Counted from the first letter of the stretch, positions 1 to 7,895 are shown. The stretch: 14,224 bases of DNA from Candidatus Aminicenantota bacterium (GCA_016926925.1 JAFGNQ010000239.1:1-14224), one strand, 5' to 3'. The notes: generated by a model from the sequence alone, not told the origin. Made by a program: numbers and translations.

Positions 1-681
1 CTAATTAAAGTCGATCTATTCTACTTCTGGTATGCCTTCCTTATTCCCTGTATTTTGGCGCTTATCCTTCTTTTTTATGTGGGGATCTGGTTGAAATGGC
101 CTAATTCTCAGATGGATCTGCTGGGAACGCGAACTTTACTCATGCTGTTGGCGGGTCTCGCTTTTTACATCCGTTTTTTTAGGAGGGCGATCGAGAAGAG
201 GGATCGCTACCATAGCCTCTTGCCTCTTTCACAAAATCGGATCGCTTTTTCCAGGGTTATATTTGTGATCTGTCTCTGGGTTGTCTTTGTCATGCTTTAC
301 TGGTTGAGCACGGCCAAATTAAGACCCTATCATGTTGGAATCACTGTCTTCGAGATACTGGCGGTCTCCGGATTTGTTCTTATGGCCAATGCTCTGCCTT
401 ATATTTATCGGGATGTTTCTGCCTCTATGGTGCGCAGCATGGACAAAGTTCTTTGGATGATAATTATGTCTGTTTTAAACGTTGTGGGAATCGTTTTTTT
501 TCTGGCGATTGGAGCGACTGAAAACTCTTGGAAAATATTCCAATTGCTGCTTCCGCTCAGAAATGTTGTGTCAAAAGTAGCCGGTACTTTTCCGGGGGCT
601 CTGCTCTTTCTACTTTTGGGGCTGGGGATGACACTTCTGAGTGTTCTTTGTTTTAAGAAGAAGAGAAGCTTTGTCGAATGA
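1..681 (+). CDS. ABC-2 type transporter permease-like membrane protein, 5' end outside window
   Basis: The reading frame is open from the first base, so the real start lies upstream; the TTG at 55 is only an internal codon. The 226 visible residues are strongly hydrophobic, with about six membrane segments (roughly residues 10-31, 42-58, 84-105, 113-132, 150-170 and 198-220). Between the second and third segments is a basic cytoplasmic stretch, EKRDRYHSLLPLSQNRIAFSR. It matches the 'EKR-x-x-x-L-LP-(S/V)-x-x-x-I' pattern of ABC-2 permeases that work with an ATPase in exporting lipids, drugs or other substrates. The next gene repeats this pattern, so the two probably form a heterodimeric membrane domain, with the ATPase gene expected upstream. 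The stop is 31 bases before the next ATG. The substrate cannot be read from the sequence. The family assignment rests on topology and this motif, and another polytopic protein family is possible. Confidence 0.7.
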   Translation, partial: LIKVDLFYFWYAFLIPCILALILLFYVGIWLKWPNSQMDLLGTRTLLMLLAGLAFYIRFFRRAIEKRDRYHSLLPLSQNRIAFSRVIFVICLWVVFVMLYWLSTAKLRPYHVGITVFEILAVSGFVLMANALPYIYRDVSASMVRSMDKVLWMIIMSVLNVVGIVFFLAIGATENSWKIFQLLLPLRNVVSKVAGTFPGALLFLLLGLGMTLLSVLCFKKKRSFVE

Positions 682-712
682 ATGATAAAAAATCACCTTG
701 GATGAATTGATC

Positions 713-1381
713 ATGTGGCACCTTCTTAGGACCGAAATCGAATACAACGCTCCGGTATTTTTCAATATTTTCATATCCGCTGTCCTCGGTTTTCTCCTCT
801 TGCATTTTTGGCCGGCGCTGTTCGGTGCTGTCTCCAACGTAAATGTCGGGTACATTTCTATCTGCACCATGTACTTTTACTTTGCAGCCGTAATGCTCTC
901 TCTGCCCTGGGCTAAGGAAAAAAGAAGGCGGCTCCTGTTTTCGCTCCCCTGCCCGGTTAGAAAAATCCGGATGGCACATCTGGCACTATTCACCCTCTAT
1001 TGGATAGCAATCATTGCCCTGTACATCTTTTTTTCGGCTTTATCCCGGTACTTTATTTTAGATGCAGCTGCAGCTCTCGCTCTGCTCTCTCAGACCGGAA
1101 TCGTGTTTATCCTATACTCCTGCGTCGAGATAACCGGAGTTCTCCAAGACTCTCTCTGGAGGAAGGCCATCGAGATATCGCTATTCGCGATTTTTGCCGC
1201 TCTGACAGCCGCGGGTATCGTCCATGCCTACCAGAGACAGCAGGATGCACACTTTATCGATAGGGTTTTGTCCTGGATATATTTATCCCGAACCGGTCCC
1301 ATTCTCTTGGTGTGCTTAAGCTTTTCTCTCGTTCTCTTCATCCTCATTTTTCCCTGGAGAAAATCCTATGTGGAATCGTGA
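713..1381 (+). CDS. ABC-2 type transporter permease-like membrane protein
   Basis: A 222-residue polytopic protein, probably the partner of the preceding permease subunit. It has about six membrane segments, and after the second carries KEKRRRLLFSLPCPVRKIR, the same basic 'EKR...LP...I' loop seen in its neighbour and typical of ABC-2 permeases. It opens with MWHLLRTEIEYN, a usual type of N-terminus for this family (short cytoplasmic helix before the first membrane span), which is why I chose the ATG at 713. An in-frame TTG at 698 would add five residues; neither start has a strong ribosome binding site (a weak GGAT at 700-703 precedes 713). A strong terminator follows 51 bases after the stop, so this is the last gene of its operon. 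The export substrate is unknown. Confidence 0.7.
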   Translation: MWHLLRTEIEYNAPVFFNIFISAVLGFLLLHFWPALFGAVSNVNVGYISICTMYFYFAAVMLSLPWAKEKRRRLLFSLPCPVRKIRMAHLALFTLYWIAIIALYIFFSALSRYFILDAAAALALLSQTGIVFILYSCVEITGVLQDSLWRKAIEISLFAIFAALTAAGIVHAYQRQQDAHFIDRVLSWIYLSRTGPILLVCLSFSLVLFILIFPWRKSYVES

Positions 1382-1432
1382 GTGCATCCCCATTTCTTCG
1401 TTTTTTATACATTTCTCGCCGGGGTGGTAGCT

Positions 1433-1456
1433 GCTCCGGATCATTGGAGCTTTTTT
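1433..1456 (+). terminator. intrinsic terminator of the ABC exporter operon
   Basis: GCTCC (1433-1437) pairs with GGAGC (1446-1450). Two G-U pairs can extend the stem inward, leaving an ATCA loop, and six T follow directly (1451-1456). This separates the permease genes from the hydrolase gene, whose ATG is at 1510. Confidence 0.7.
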
Positions 1457-1509
1457 ATCCATATAGACGGAATCATTTTCAGCATTTCAATAGAGAAAGG
1501 AGCAAACAA

Positions 1510-4500
1510 ATGAATAAAAACCCATTCCTAAGAAGATTTTCTATTGTTTTTTTTGTACTGTTCGCCATGAATTCTCTCCTTGGTATCCCGGTGGGTTTTG
1601 AACAGAATCAGAAACCGGTTGTTCGGACAGATAGGAAGTTTTTGCCCTCGATTTTCATTGATTCGGCCGTGTTTAAGCTCTACCAAAAAGGAACTCTTGT
1701 TGGATCCGCCTTCAATTCCATGGATGAAAAGGGAAATTACAAACGCAAATTCGAACTATCCCTCGCCGGTCAGCGTGTCGCATATGAGATGTCTCTAACT
1801 CCGGATGAGCAGGGAGTCTGGAAGCAGATAGAGATCATCAATCCCACCTTCGGTGATTTTCATGTGACCAGAGACGGGAAGAAGGCTGCTGTGGTGCACA
1901 AGGGTGAGACGGAAATCGTAGAACTTCCGGAACAGTACATAATGTACGACGATTACGGCATGATCTTCGAGAGCGCGATGTTGCGTCGATATGACATGGA
2001 CAAGAGAGGAAAACAGACCTTTACCCGTTTCCGGATTCCTGAGTCCATCCCGGGAAAGGTGATCGAGAACGAAGTGGAATATGTCGGAACCGAAACGCGG
2101 GAAATCGAAGGCAAAGATCAGATTTTTTCGATTTTCAAAGTTAAAAACCTCGGCTTAACCTCATACTACTGGACCGACCGGGACTTCAAACTTTGTTTGA
2201 CGGAAGCCCCCGGACAGCATGTTGCAGGCGTGCGTGAAGGATTCGAGGCATTGTTGACGCCGGTGGATAGCGATCCTCTGATTTCAAAGCCTGATTTCGA
2301 GGTCGGAAAGGATACCGTCATGATCCCCATGAGAGACGGCATAGAGTTAGCCGCGGACCTTTATTTTCCCGTGAGCCAAGGAAAAAAATACCCTGCCATC
2401 CTCATCCGGACACCGTATAAAAAGGAAATGAATGAGATCGACGGCAAATATTACGCTGCAAGAGGTTATGTTGTGGCCATCCAGGATGTGCGCGGCAGGT
2501 TCGCATCGAAAGGAGATTGGGAGCCCATTGTCAATGAAGGGGCCGACGGCTATGACACGATCGAATGGCTGGCCGAACAGGACTGGTCCACGGGAAAGAT
2601 CGGAATGGTCGGTGCTTCCTACCTGGGTTGGGTTCAGCTCCTGGCCGCCGTACAAAAACCTCCTCACCTGGTTACCATAATTCCCAATGTCCCTCCTTCC
2701 GATCCCTTTTACAATATCCCCTACGAATACGGCTCGCTCTTTCTCCTGGGAGCGCTGTGGTGGGCCGAGATTGTCGAAAAAGAGGCCACAGCCGAGATTT
2801 CACAAAAAGCATTCTTCGAAATCAGTGACAGAGACTATGAAGAAATTCTCGATCATCTACCCGTGGTCGATTTGGACAAGATAATTTTTGGAAAGGAAAA
2901 CACTTACTGGCGGAAATGGATCCTTCATAATTCGATCGATTCTTACTGGGAGAAAGGCTGTTATCAGACGAAACTGGCCGGGCTCGATATCCCGGTTTTC
3001 CTTCAATCCGGGTGGTTCGATGGAGATGGGATCGGAACAAAGCTGGCTTATCTCGGCTTGAAGGAATCAAAAAACAGATTTATCAAACTGATCCTCGGAC
3101 CATGGGGTCATACCGATCAAGGATCCTCCAGCTACCAGGGGCATGACGTAGGTGAAGCGGCCGCACTCGACCTCCAGCAACTTTACTTGAGATGGTTTGA
3201 TTTCTGGCTTAAGGGAATCGACAATAAAATCGTCGAAGAACCGCTGGTTCAGATGTATGCATTGAATTCCGAAACATGGCTGAAAGCGGACACCTATCCT
3301 TTGCCCCAAACCCGGTTCACGCAACTCTATTTATCGAGTAAAGAAGGAGCGAATACCCTGAAAGGCGATGGAAAGCTTGTTTGGGAAGTTCCTGATAAAG
3401 GAAAACTCTACGATTCTTACGTGTATGATCCCGGAGCTCCCACTCCGGCTCCGCAGTTCAGAGCTAAGGATAAAGGCCGGAAGGGGTATGATGACATTAC
3501 AGGGACCCGGCAGGACATTCTGGTCTTCGAATCAGAGCCTTTTAAGGAGCCTTTAACCATAGCCGGTCCTGTATCGGTCAAGTTGTACGCATCCACATCA
3601 GCAAAAGACACGGATTGGTTTATCACCTTTCATGCCTTATCCGATAAGGACGAAATCATCCCTCTGGGAAATCCCTGGGGGAGGGGAACGATCCGGGCCA
3701 GGTTTCGGAACTCCATGAGTGAACCTGAGCTGTTGGAACCGGATAAGGTGTATGAATACACCATCGACCTCTGGCACACCGGGATCACCTTTGAGAAGAA
3801 CTGGCGTATCCGGATCGAAGTCACATCCGCCTTTTTCCCTTTTTTTTCGAGAAACCTGAACACGGGCGGCCACAACGAGGTGGAGACCGAATACATCCCT
3901 GCTGACCAGAGAGTCTATCATTGCCGGGAATATCCCTCCCACCTGCTTTTACCGGTTGTCGATATCGGCCGGAATTCCGGACGGAAACAACCGGAGAGTG
4001 AAAAGGAAACATCCGTCCCAACGGATGAGCGGCAGATATCCAATACGAGCGGTGAAATGTCGGATACAGATGAGCCATCTGCTCTTATTCAGGTCAATCC
4101 TTCGATTTTGATTTCCTATCTCGGTGAATACGGGTTGCGGCCCGGTTTGACCTTTTCCATTACCAGCGAGAAAGGCAAGCTGATGATCCGGACACCGGGT
4201 GAATCCAAGCAACCTCTCGTTCCTCTGTCCGAATCCACGTTTCTTTTGGATAAGGTCAAAGAGAAGCTGACTTTCGTTCAAAATGACAATGGCCGCGTAA
4301 CGCACTTTCTCCTCTTCCAAGGAGGATATAAATTTCAAGTGAAGAATCTGGATTTTTTCAGGCCGGAACAGAAAAATGAGCGTATCGAAAACAAAGTCGA
4401 TCCGCACATTTTTGAAACATACGTTGGAGATTACGAACTCGGACCGAACCAACGGATCACCATATCCCGTCAAGGAGAATCCCTCTTCGTTCAATTGACG

Positions 4501-4659
4501 GGTCAACCAAAAATCAAGGTTTTCCCAGCTTCAGAGAAGACCTTTTTCTGCAAGGGAATCGATGCGGAGATAACTTTTAATACGGATCGGAATGGAGAGT
4601 TGAGCCATCTGGTTCTCTATCAGAACGGAGTATTCATGCAGGCGGATAAATCGAAGTGA
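1510..4659 (+). CDS. secreted CocE/NonD (peptidase S15-like) hydrolase with two C-terminal DUF3471-like domains
   Basis: A 1049-residue exported alpha/beta hydrolase, probably acting on ester or amide bonds in the periplasm or outside the cell. The ATG at 1510 has a clear AGGAG (1498-1502) and begins a signal peptide: basic MNKNPFLRRF, then a hydrophobic run to about residue 26. The open frame upstream to 1312 lacks both. Residues 30-255 form an extra N-terminal beta-rich domain that I do not recognise. The S15/CocE catalytic domain spans about 270-550: PMRDGIEL opening (273-280), RTPY with the probable oxyanion Tyr303, the nucleophile motif GASYLG with Ser370, WFDGDG with Asp504, and GPWGH with His534, so the triad is complete. 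The C-terminal jelly-roll of the family follows at about 575-815. After a polar linker come two related repeats, about 863-950 and 963-1049 (YLGEY.../YVGDY..., FxxQGG/LYQNG), resembling DUF3471. CocE-type enzymes usually end after the jelly-roll at about 550-650 residues, so this is a much enlarged version. It has no evident operon partner. Substrate unknown. Confidence 0.88.
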   Translation: MNKNPFLRRFSIVFFVLFAMNSLLGIPVGFEQNQKPVVRTDRKFLPSIFIDSAVFKLYQKGTLVGSAFNSMDEKGNYKRKFELSLAGQRVAYEMSLTPDEQGVWKQIEIINPTFGDFHVTRDGKKAAVVHKGETEIVELPEQYIMYDDYGMIFESAMLRRYDMDKRGKQTFTRFRIPESIPGKVIENEVEYVGTETREIEGKDQIFSIFKVKNLGLTSYYWTDRDFKLCLTEAPGQHVAGVREGFEALLTPVDSDPLISKPDFEVGKDTVMIPMRDGIELAADLYFPVSQGKKYPAILIRTPYKKEMNEIDGKYYAARGYVVAIQDVRGRFASKGDWEPIVNEGADGYDTIEWLAEQDWSTGKIGMVGASYLGWVQLLAAVQKPPHLVTIIPNVPPSDPFYNIPYEYGSLFLLGALWWAEIVEKEATAEISQKAFFEISDRDYEEILDHLPVVDLDKIIFGKENTYWRKWILHNSIDSYWEKGCYQTKLAGLDIPVFLQSGWFDGDGIGTKLAYLGLKESKNRFIKLILGPWGHTDQGSSSYQGHDVGEAAALDLQQLYLRWFDFWLKGIDNKIVEEPLVQMYALNSETWLKADTYPLPQTRFTQLYLSSKEGANTLKGDGKLVWEVPDKGKLYDSYVYDPGAPTPAPQFRAKDKGRKGYDDITGTRQDILVFESEPFKEPLTIAGPVSVKLYASTSAKDTDWFITFHALSDKDEIIPLGNPWGRGTIRARFRNSMSEPELLEPDKVYEYTIDLWHTGITFEKNWRIRIEVTSAFFPFFSRNLNTGGHNEVETEYIPADQRVYHCREYPSHLLLPVVDIGRNSGRKQPESEKETSVPTDERQISNTSGEMSDTDEPSALIQVNPSILISYLGEYGLRPGLTFSITSEKGKLMIRTPGESKQPLVPLSESTFLLDKVKEKLTFVQNDNGRVTHFLLFQGGYKFQVKNLDFFRPEQKNERIENKVDPHIFETYVGDYELGPNQRITISRQGESLFVQLTGQPKIKVFPASEKTFFCKGIDAEITFNTDRNGELSHLVLYQNGVFMQADKSK

Positions 4660-4683
4660 GCGGGATCGCTGTCTCTTGAGTCA

Positions 4684-5160
4684 CTAGCGGATGAGCGGGA
4701 AAAAATCCTGAAGGGCAAGATCGACGGCCTGTTCAGCGGTTTCTACCACGACAACGCCTTCGATGTTCCAGGTCCCGATGCCGATTATCTTTTTTTTATG
4801 GACGCAACCGTAGGCGATTTCGGACAGGGTCCCGTATTCCCCGTCGATGGCGATCAGGACGTCCGCATTCATAACGACGAGATGATTCCGGGAAAATCCC
4901 ATTCCCGTAGCCAAGGGAATATCGATATAGCGGTTGGCATCTTTAGGGAACCCACCGGGAAGGATCCCGATGCTGAGGCCTCCCGCCTTTTTTACGCCGC
5001 GCGCCGTCTCTTCCATAACACCGCTGAGCCCTCCGCAGACGAGGATAGCCCCTTTCTCTGCTATGAGCTTGCCCACCTCAAAGGCTATCTTGCGGAATTT
5101 TGGCTCGGGTTGTGCCCCGCCGATCACTCCGATCCTGATTCGTTTCCTGTAGTCCGTCAT
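4684..5160 (-). CDS. LOG/TIGR00725-like Rossmann-fold protein (SLOG superfamily)
   Basis: A 158-residue cytoplasmic protein, the normal length for the TIGR00725 group of 'possible lysine decarboxylase'-like proteins. It shows IGVIGGA (10-16), the glycine-rich CGGLSGVMEETARG (42-55), GILPG (65-69), the GMGFSRN segment (86-92) and DGEYGTLSE (106-114), which corresponds to the PGGxGTxxE signature of LOG phosphoribohydrolases. The first residues of that signature differ (D-G-E instead of P-G-G), as is common in this subgroup. LOG proteins release cytokinin-type bases from nucleotides, and SLOG relatives bind nucleotide-derived ligands; the activity of this subgroup is not established. The ATG is preceded by GGGAG (complement of 5165-5169) and a promoter candidate lies just upstream. 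The stop is 24 bases from that of the convergent hydrolase gene, with no terminator visible between them. It looks monocistronic. Confidence 0.85.
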   Translation of the reverse strand: MTDYRKRIRIGVIGGAQPEPKFRKIAFEVGKLIAEKGAILVCGGLSGVMEETARGVKKAGGLSIGILPGGFPKDANRYIDIPLATGMGFSRNHLVVMNADVLIAIDGEYGTLSEIAYGCVHKKKIIGIGTWNIEGVVVVETAEQAVDLALQDFFPLIR

Positions 5161-5185
5161 GATGCTCCCTTTTTTTAGAGTCAGG

Positions 5186-5214
5186 ATGATATACCAGATA
5201 CTCCGAAATTACAA
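5186..5214 (-). promoter_or_regulatory. candidate sigma-70-type promoter for the LOG-like gene
   Basis: Read on the minus strand: TTGTAA (-35, complement of 5209-5214), a 17-base spacer, then TATCAT (-10, complement of 5186-5191). Transcription would start near 5179, about 19 bases before the ATG at 5160, leaving room for the ribosome binding site only. This is found by pattern alone. Confidence 0.4.
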
Positions 5215-5667
5215 ACCTTCGGTGCAAACATGCCAAGTAAACATCTCCATTTTCGTAATGCACTGAAATCGAATGACAAGTGTTCGAGCTCGTCACAGTC
5301 CGTTTTCGTCGAAGACCCCCCCACCAACCACCATGCGACTCAAACGAACTGTGACTCACTCTCTCTTGTCTTCAGCCGATATGCAGCTCATTAGGCAGGG
5401 ACTCACAGGGTTTATCGTATAAATGAGTATCTGAACTGAGCGCAGACATGCTTTCAGATTCATGTGCTCGCTCTTAACTACAGACTCATATGCAAGATAA
5501 GCCACTCGTGCTTGCTATTTGTTCTGTCATCCCAGTGCGATTCTAATGAAGTGTGATTTGCTCTCCTCTTTAACGCATTCGATCTATCATATAAGGAGCT
5601 TGCATGAAGGAGCGGCGGGTTGAACAGGGCGGGGAATTCGACTACAATGCAGCCTGGAGCATTCAGG
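5215..5667. other. intergenic region without a convincing gene
   Basis: This stretch separates the minus-strand LOG-like gene from the plus-strand lipoprotein gene and should hold the promoter of the latter, though I see no good -35/-10 pair. Open frames here are short and have no recognisable features. It contains an inverted repeat at 5292-5355 (listed separately). It also contains a small TTTAT-CGT-ATAAA hairpin (5411-5423) and an imperfect hairpin, GAGCG...ACATG with CATGT...CGCTC (5438-5473). At 5593-5606 an AAGGAG lies five bases before an ATG at 5604, which opens a frame that disagrees with the downstream gene. A small RNA or 5' leader is possible but unproven. Confidence 0.4.
5292..5355. 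repeat. imperfect 20-base inverted repeat with C-rich/G-rich loop
   Basis: The arm at 5292-5311 (GTCACAGTCCGTTTTCGTCG) and the arm at 5336-5355 (CGACTCAAACGAACTGTGAC) are complementary at 17 of 20 positions, including an unbroken eight-pair base. The 24-base loop contains seven C in a row (5316-5322) followed by pairs of C. On the minus strand it reads as pairs of G separated by one or two T, then a run of G, a pattern that could form a two-layer G-quadruplex. The element lies upstream of both divergent genes. Its role is unknown: an operator, structured leader or remnant of a mobile element are all possible. Confidence 0.45.
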
Positions 5668-7629
5668 ATGACGGTAAAGAGAATTGGAGTTCTTTTGATT
5701 GCTGTCGTACTCGTTTCTGTCGGCTGCCGGAAAAAGCCCGTTTCTGGATTCGAAGTATACCGATTCATCGATCATCTGAGCGAGGAGAATATTATTCAAT
5801 CGCCGCTGCAGAGCGATCTCGAACCGCTTGGCAAAAAAGAGCTTCTTTATCCCTTGAAATCATATCCGATGCAGGAGCTTGCGGTCGAGAGCAATCCCCT
5901 CGAGTTGAAACGGAAACTGAAGTTAGGAGGCACGGAGTTCAATGTGCTCTTTTCACCCCCCGACAGCGAGTACGCCTTCGTATTGGATATTCCCGAAAGA
6001 AGCGTGATGGAGTTCGGAATAGGAATCATCCGCGATAAGAGTTCGGAACGGCTGCTTCTGGATGACGTTGAAGAAAAAGGCGTCAATTTTATGGTTGTGC
6101 TAAGGGCTAAGGGGAGAAAAAAAACGATTTTTCAGAGATATCTCGAACCTCCTCCCCGGGAGGAAGAAAGGACCGTCTCCTTTTTCAGCTGCAGCGTGGA
6201 TCTGCCTCAGGGTGAGGAATTGCGGCTGGAATTGATCACGCAGGGCGGCGGACAGAGTTTTTCCTTTTGGTTCAATCCGCTTCTCTATCAGACAGGAAAA
6301 TGCGATCGCAACATCATTCTTATTTCAGTGGACACTTTGCGGGCCGACCACCTGGGGTGTTACGGATACGACCGGGAGACGAGTCCTCACATCGACTCTC
6401 TCGCTTCCGATAGTGCTCTCTTTCGGAATGTGTATGCGTCCTCCCCTTGGACTCTTCCCTCCCACGTGGCTATGCTAACCTCGCTCCACGGAGTGCATCA
6501 CCAAGTGTATCAAGACAATGAAAAAATGGACCCTGAGCTTGTAACGCTGGCCGATTTATTGCGGAATAATCATTTTTCCTGCTCGGCTTTTGTGGGGGGA
6601 GGTTTTGTGAGCGGAGTCTACGGCTTCACTAAGGGATTTGATGCTTACCGTGAAGGGGACGGAGGTGTCTTCAGCCAGAAATCGGCCGAAATCCTTTACA
6701 GAATCGTCGAGGAATGGCTGGATCAGAATGCCGGCGACAAAAATTTCTTTCTCTTTTTGCATACCTACCAGCCCCATGACCCCTATGCTTGTCCCGAACC
6801 TTACAGAAGTATGTTCCTTCCCGTGGATGCCAAATGCCGCCATCTCAATCTTCTCGGTTATTTGGGAGGAAAGCCGAATATCTTCAAGGCCCTATCGGAA
6901 GAAGAACGGCAGAATGTCATCAGCCTTTATGACTCGGAAATTCGGTACACGGATGAGACATTGATAGGTCCTCTTATCCGAAAGCTGAAAGATATGGGAC
7001 TTTACGACAAGACCATGATCGTCTTCACCAGTGATCATGGAGAAGAGTTTTATGACCATTCAAGCTGGGGACACGGCCACCAACTCTACGATGAATCGCT
7101 CAAAGTGCCGCTCATCATCAAGTTTTCAGATTCCAAATACCGGGCGCAGAAGGCTGACAGAGTCGTCTCCCTCGTCGATGTGATGCCCACGATACTGGAG
7201 GAAGCCGGGATCGATTTTTCTGATCTGCCTTTCGATGGGCGGAGTCTGATTCCCATCCTTCAGGATAAAGAAAAAGAGGACAGGGTTTTTCTGGCCGATA
7301 TCGGCTCGAATGTTCTCAATTCACATATTCCCCAAAAGATCGCGACCAACCGGAGTAGAGAGAAATTCATCCTCAATAAAAAATTTACGGATGAAGATTT
7401 GACTTTTTTCCAGCATACTCCGCCAAAAACCGGCCCGGTCGAGCTGTTCGAATTGAGTGAAGACCCGCAAGAAAAACGGAACATCGCCCATGAGAGATCA
7501 GAACTCGTCAACCAATTGATTCGGTTTATCGAGGATCTCTACGGAAAGGCCAAAAAAAGAAAATCTCTACGCCCCGAGATCGATGAAACACTCAAAGAGC
7601 AGTTGCGGGCTCTAGGTTATATACACTGA
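5668..7629 (+). CDS. lipoprotein of the sulfatase-like alkaline phosphatase superfamily
   Basis: A 653-residue exported enzyme. The ATG at 5668 has GGAG (5656-5659) eight bases upstream and starts a short lipoprotein signal, MTVKRIG then a hydrophobic stretch ending LVSVGC, with Cys20 as the lipidation site; earlier in-frame TTG 5620 and ATG 5647 would place the signal too far inside. Residues 21-210 form a beta-rich N-terminal domain. The sulfatase-like domain starts at about 215: ILISVDTLRADHLG with metal-ligand Asp222, then WTLPSH where the nucleophile position is Thr262, the TSDHGEEF metal site with Asp456 and His457, and WGHGH (467-471). True sulfatases need Cys or Ser in C/S-x-P-S-R for formylglycine; here the motif is T-L-P-S-H, as in phosphotransferase-type members and many uncharacterised bacterial 'sulfatases'. 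Hydrolysis or transfer of a phosphate ester is therefore as likely as sulfate removal. The C-terminus, LKEQLRALGY, is typical of this group. Substrate unknown; probably membrane-anchored and periplasmic. Confidence 0.85.
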   Translation: MTVKRIGVLLIAVVLVSVGCRKKPVSGFEVYRFIDHLSEENIIQSPLQSDLEPLGKKELLYPLKSYPMQELAVESNPLELKRKLKLGGTEFNVLFSPPDSEYAFVLDIPERSVMEFGIGIIRDKSSERLLLDDVEEKGVNFMVVLRAKGRKKTIFQRYLEPPPREEERTVSFFSCSVDLPQGEELRLELITQGGGQSFSFWFNPLLYQTGKCDRNIILISVDTLRADHLGCYGYDRETSPHIDSLASDSALFRNVYASSPWTLPSHVAMLTSLHGVHHQVYQDNEKMDPELVTLADLLRNNHFSCSAFVGGGFVSGVYGFTKGFDAYREGDGGVFSQKSAEILYRIVEEWLDQNAGDKNFFLFLHTYQPHDPYACPEPYRSMFLPVDAKCRHLNLLGYLGGKPNIFKALSEEERQNVISLYDSEIRYTDETLIGPLIRKLKDMGLYDKTMIVFTSDHGEEFYDHSSWGHGHQLYDESLKVPLIIKFSDSKYRAQKADRVVSLVDVMPTILEEAGIDFSDLPFDGRSLIPILQDKEKEDRVFLADIGSNVLNSHIPQKIATNRSREKFILNKKFTDEDLTFFQHTPPKTGPVELFELSEDPQEKRNIAHERSELVNQLIRFIEDLYGKAKKRKSLRPEIDETLKEQLRALGYIH

Positions 7630-7808
7630 GGTCCATCGTACAATTGGATACCGAGATCTGTACTCAAGCCTAACAAGATGAATCTAAGGGGATGGCTGAT
7701 GCGAGTTTGAAGACCCCGACCCAACCTAAACCAGCCTTGCCGGGCCGTTCTTTGAGGGAACGCGACAAAGCCGGGTCCGAGGGATTGAGAGTCGAAGCTT
7801 GTTTTTGC

Positions 7809-7837
7809 TTCAAATATAGGCCTGCATTCATTATAAT
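7809..7837 (+). promoter_or_regulatory. candidate promoter of the polysaccharide operon
   Basis: TTCAAA (7809-7814), a 17-base spacer and a perfect TATAAT (7832-7837). Transcription would begin near 7844, some 50 bases before the first gene of the operon at 7896. The 266-base gap from 7630 that holds it has no convincing gene. It does contain a GCCGGG sequence twice (7739 and 7770 regions), a small CGTTC/GAACG hairpin (7746-7762) and a GAAGC/GCTTC hairpin (7794-7811). Confidence 0.45.
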
Positions 7838-7895
7838 TATGGGAAAATACAAGCGAAGACCGCCGATGTTTGAGTGCTTGTGAAGAGGTGCCGCA

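Noticed and set aside
1312..1509. N-terminal extension of the hydrolase frame to 1312
   Set aside because: It overlaps the preceding permease gene and the terminator, and the ATG at 1510 has a clear ribosome binding site and starts a signal peptide.
3949..4506. 185-aa minus-strand frame
   Set aside because: Antisense to the DUF3471-like repeats of the hydrolase; no start signal or domain.
4655..4690. Bidirectional terminator between the convergent hydrolase and LOG-like genes
   Set aside because: Only a four-pair AGCG/CGCT palindrome is visible and no T or A run follows it.
4798..5178. 126-aa plus-strand frame opposite the LOG-like gene
   Set aside because: Its content is the complement of a well-recognised family, and the frame has no domain, signal or ribosome binding site.
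7692..7883. 63-aa plus-strand frame before the glycan operon
   Set aside because: No ribosome binding site, the candidate promoter lies within it, and the composition is not protein-like; treated as a possible repeat.
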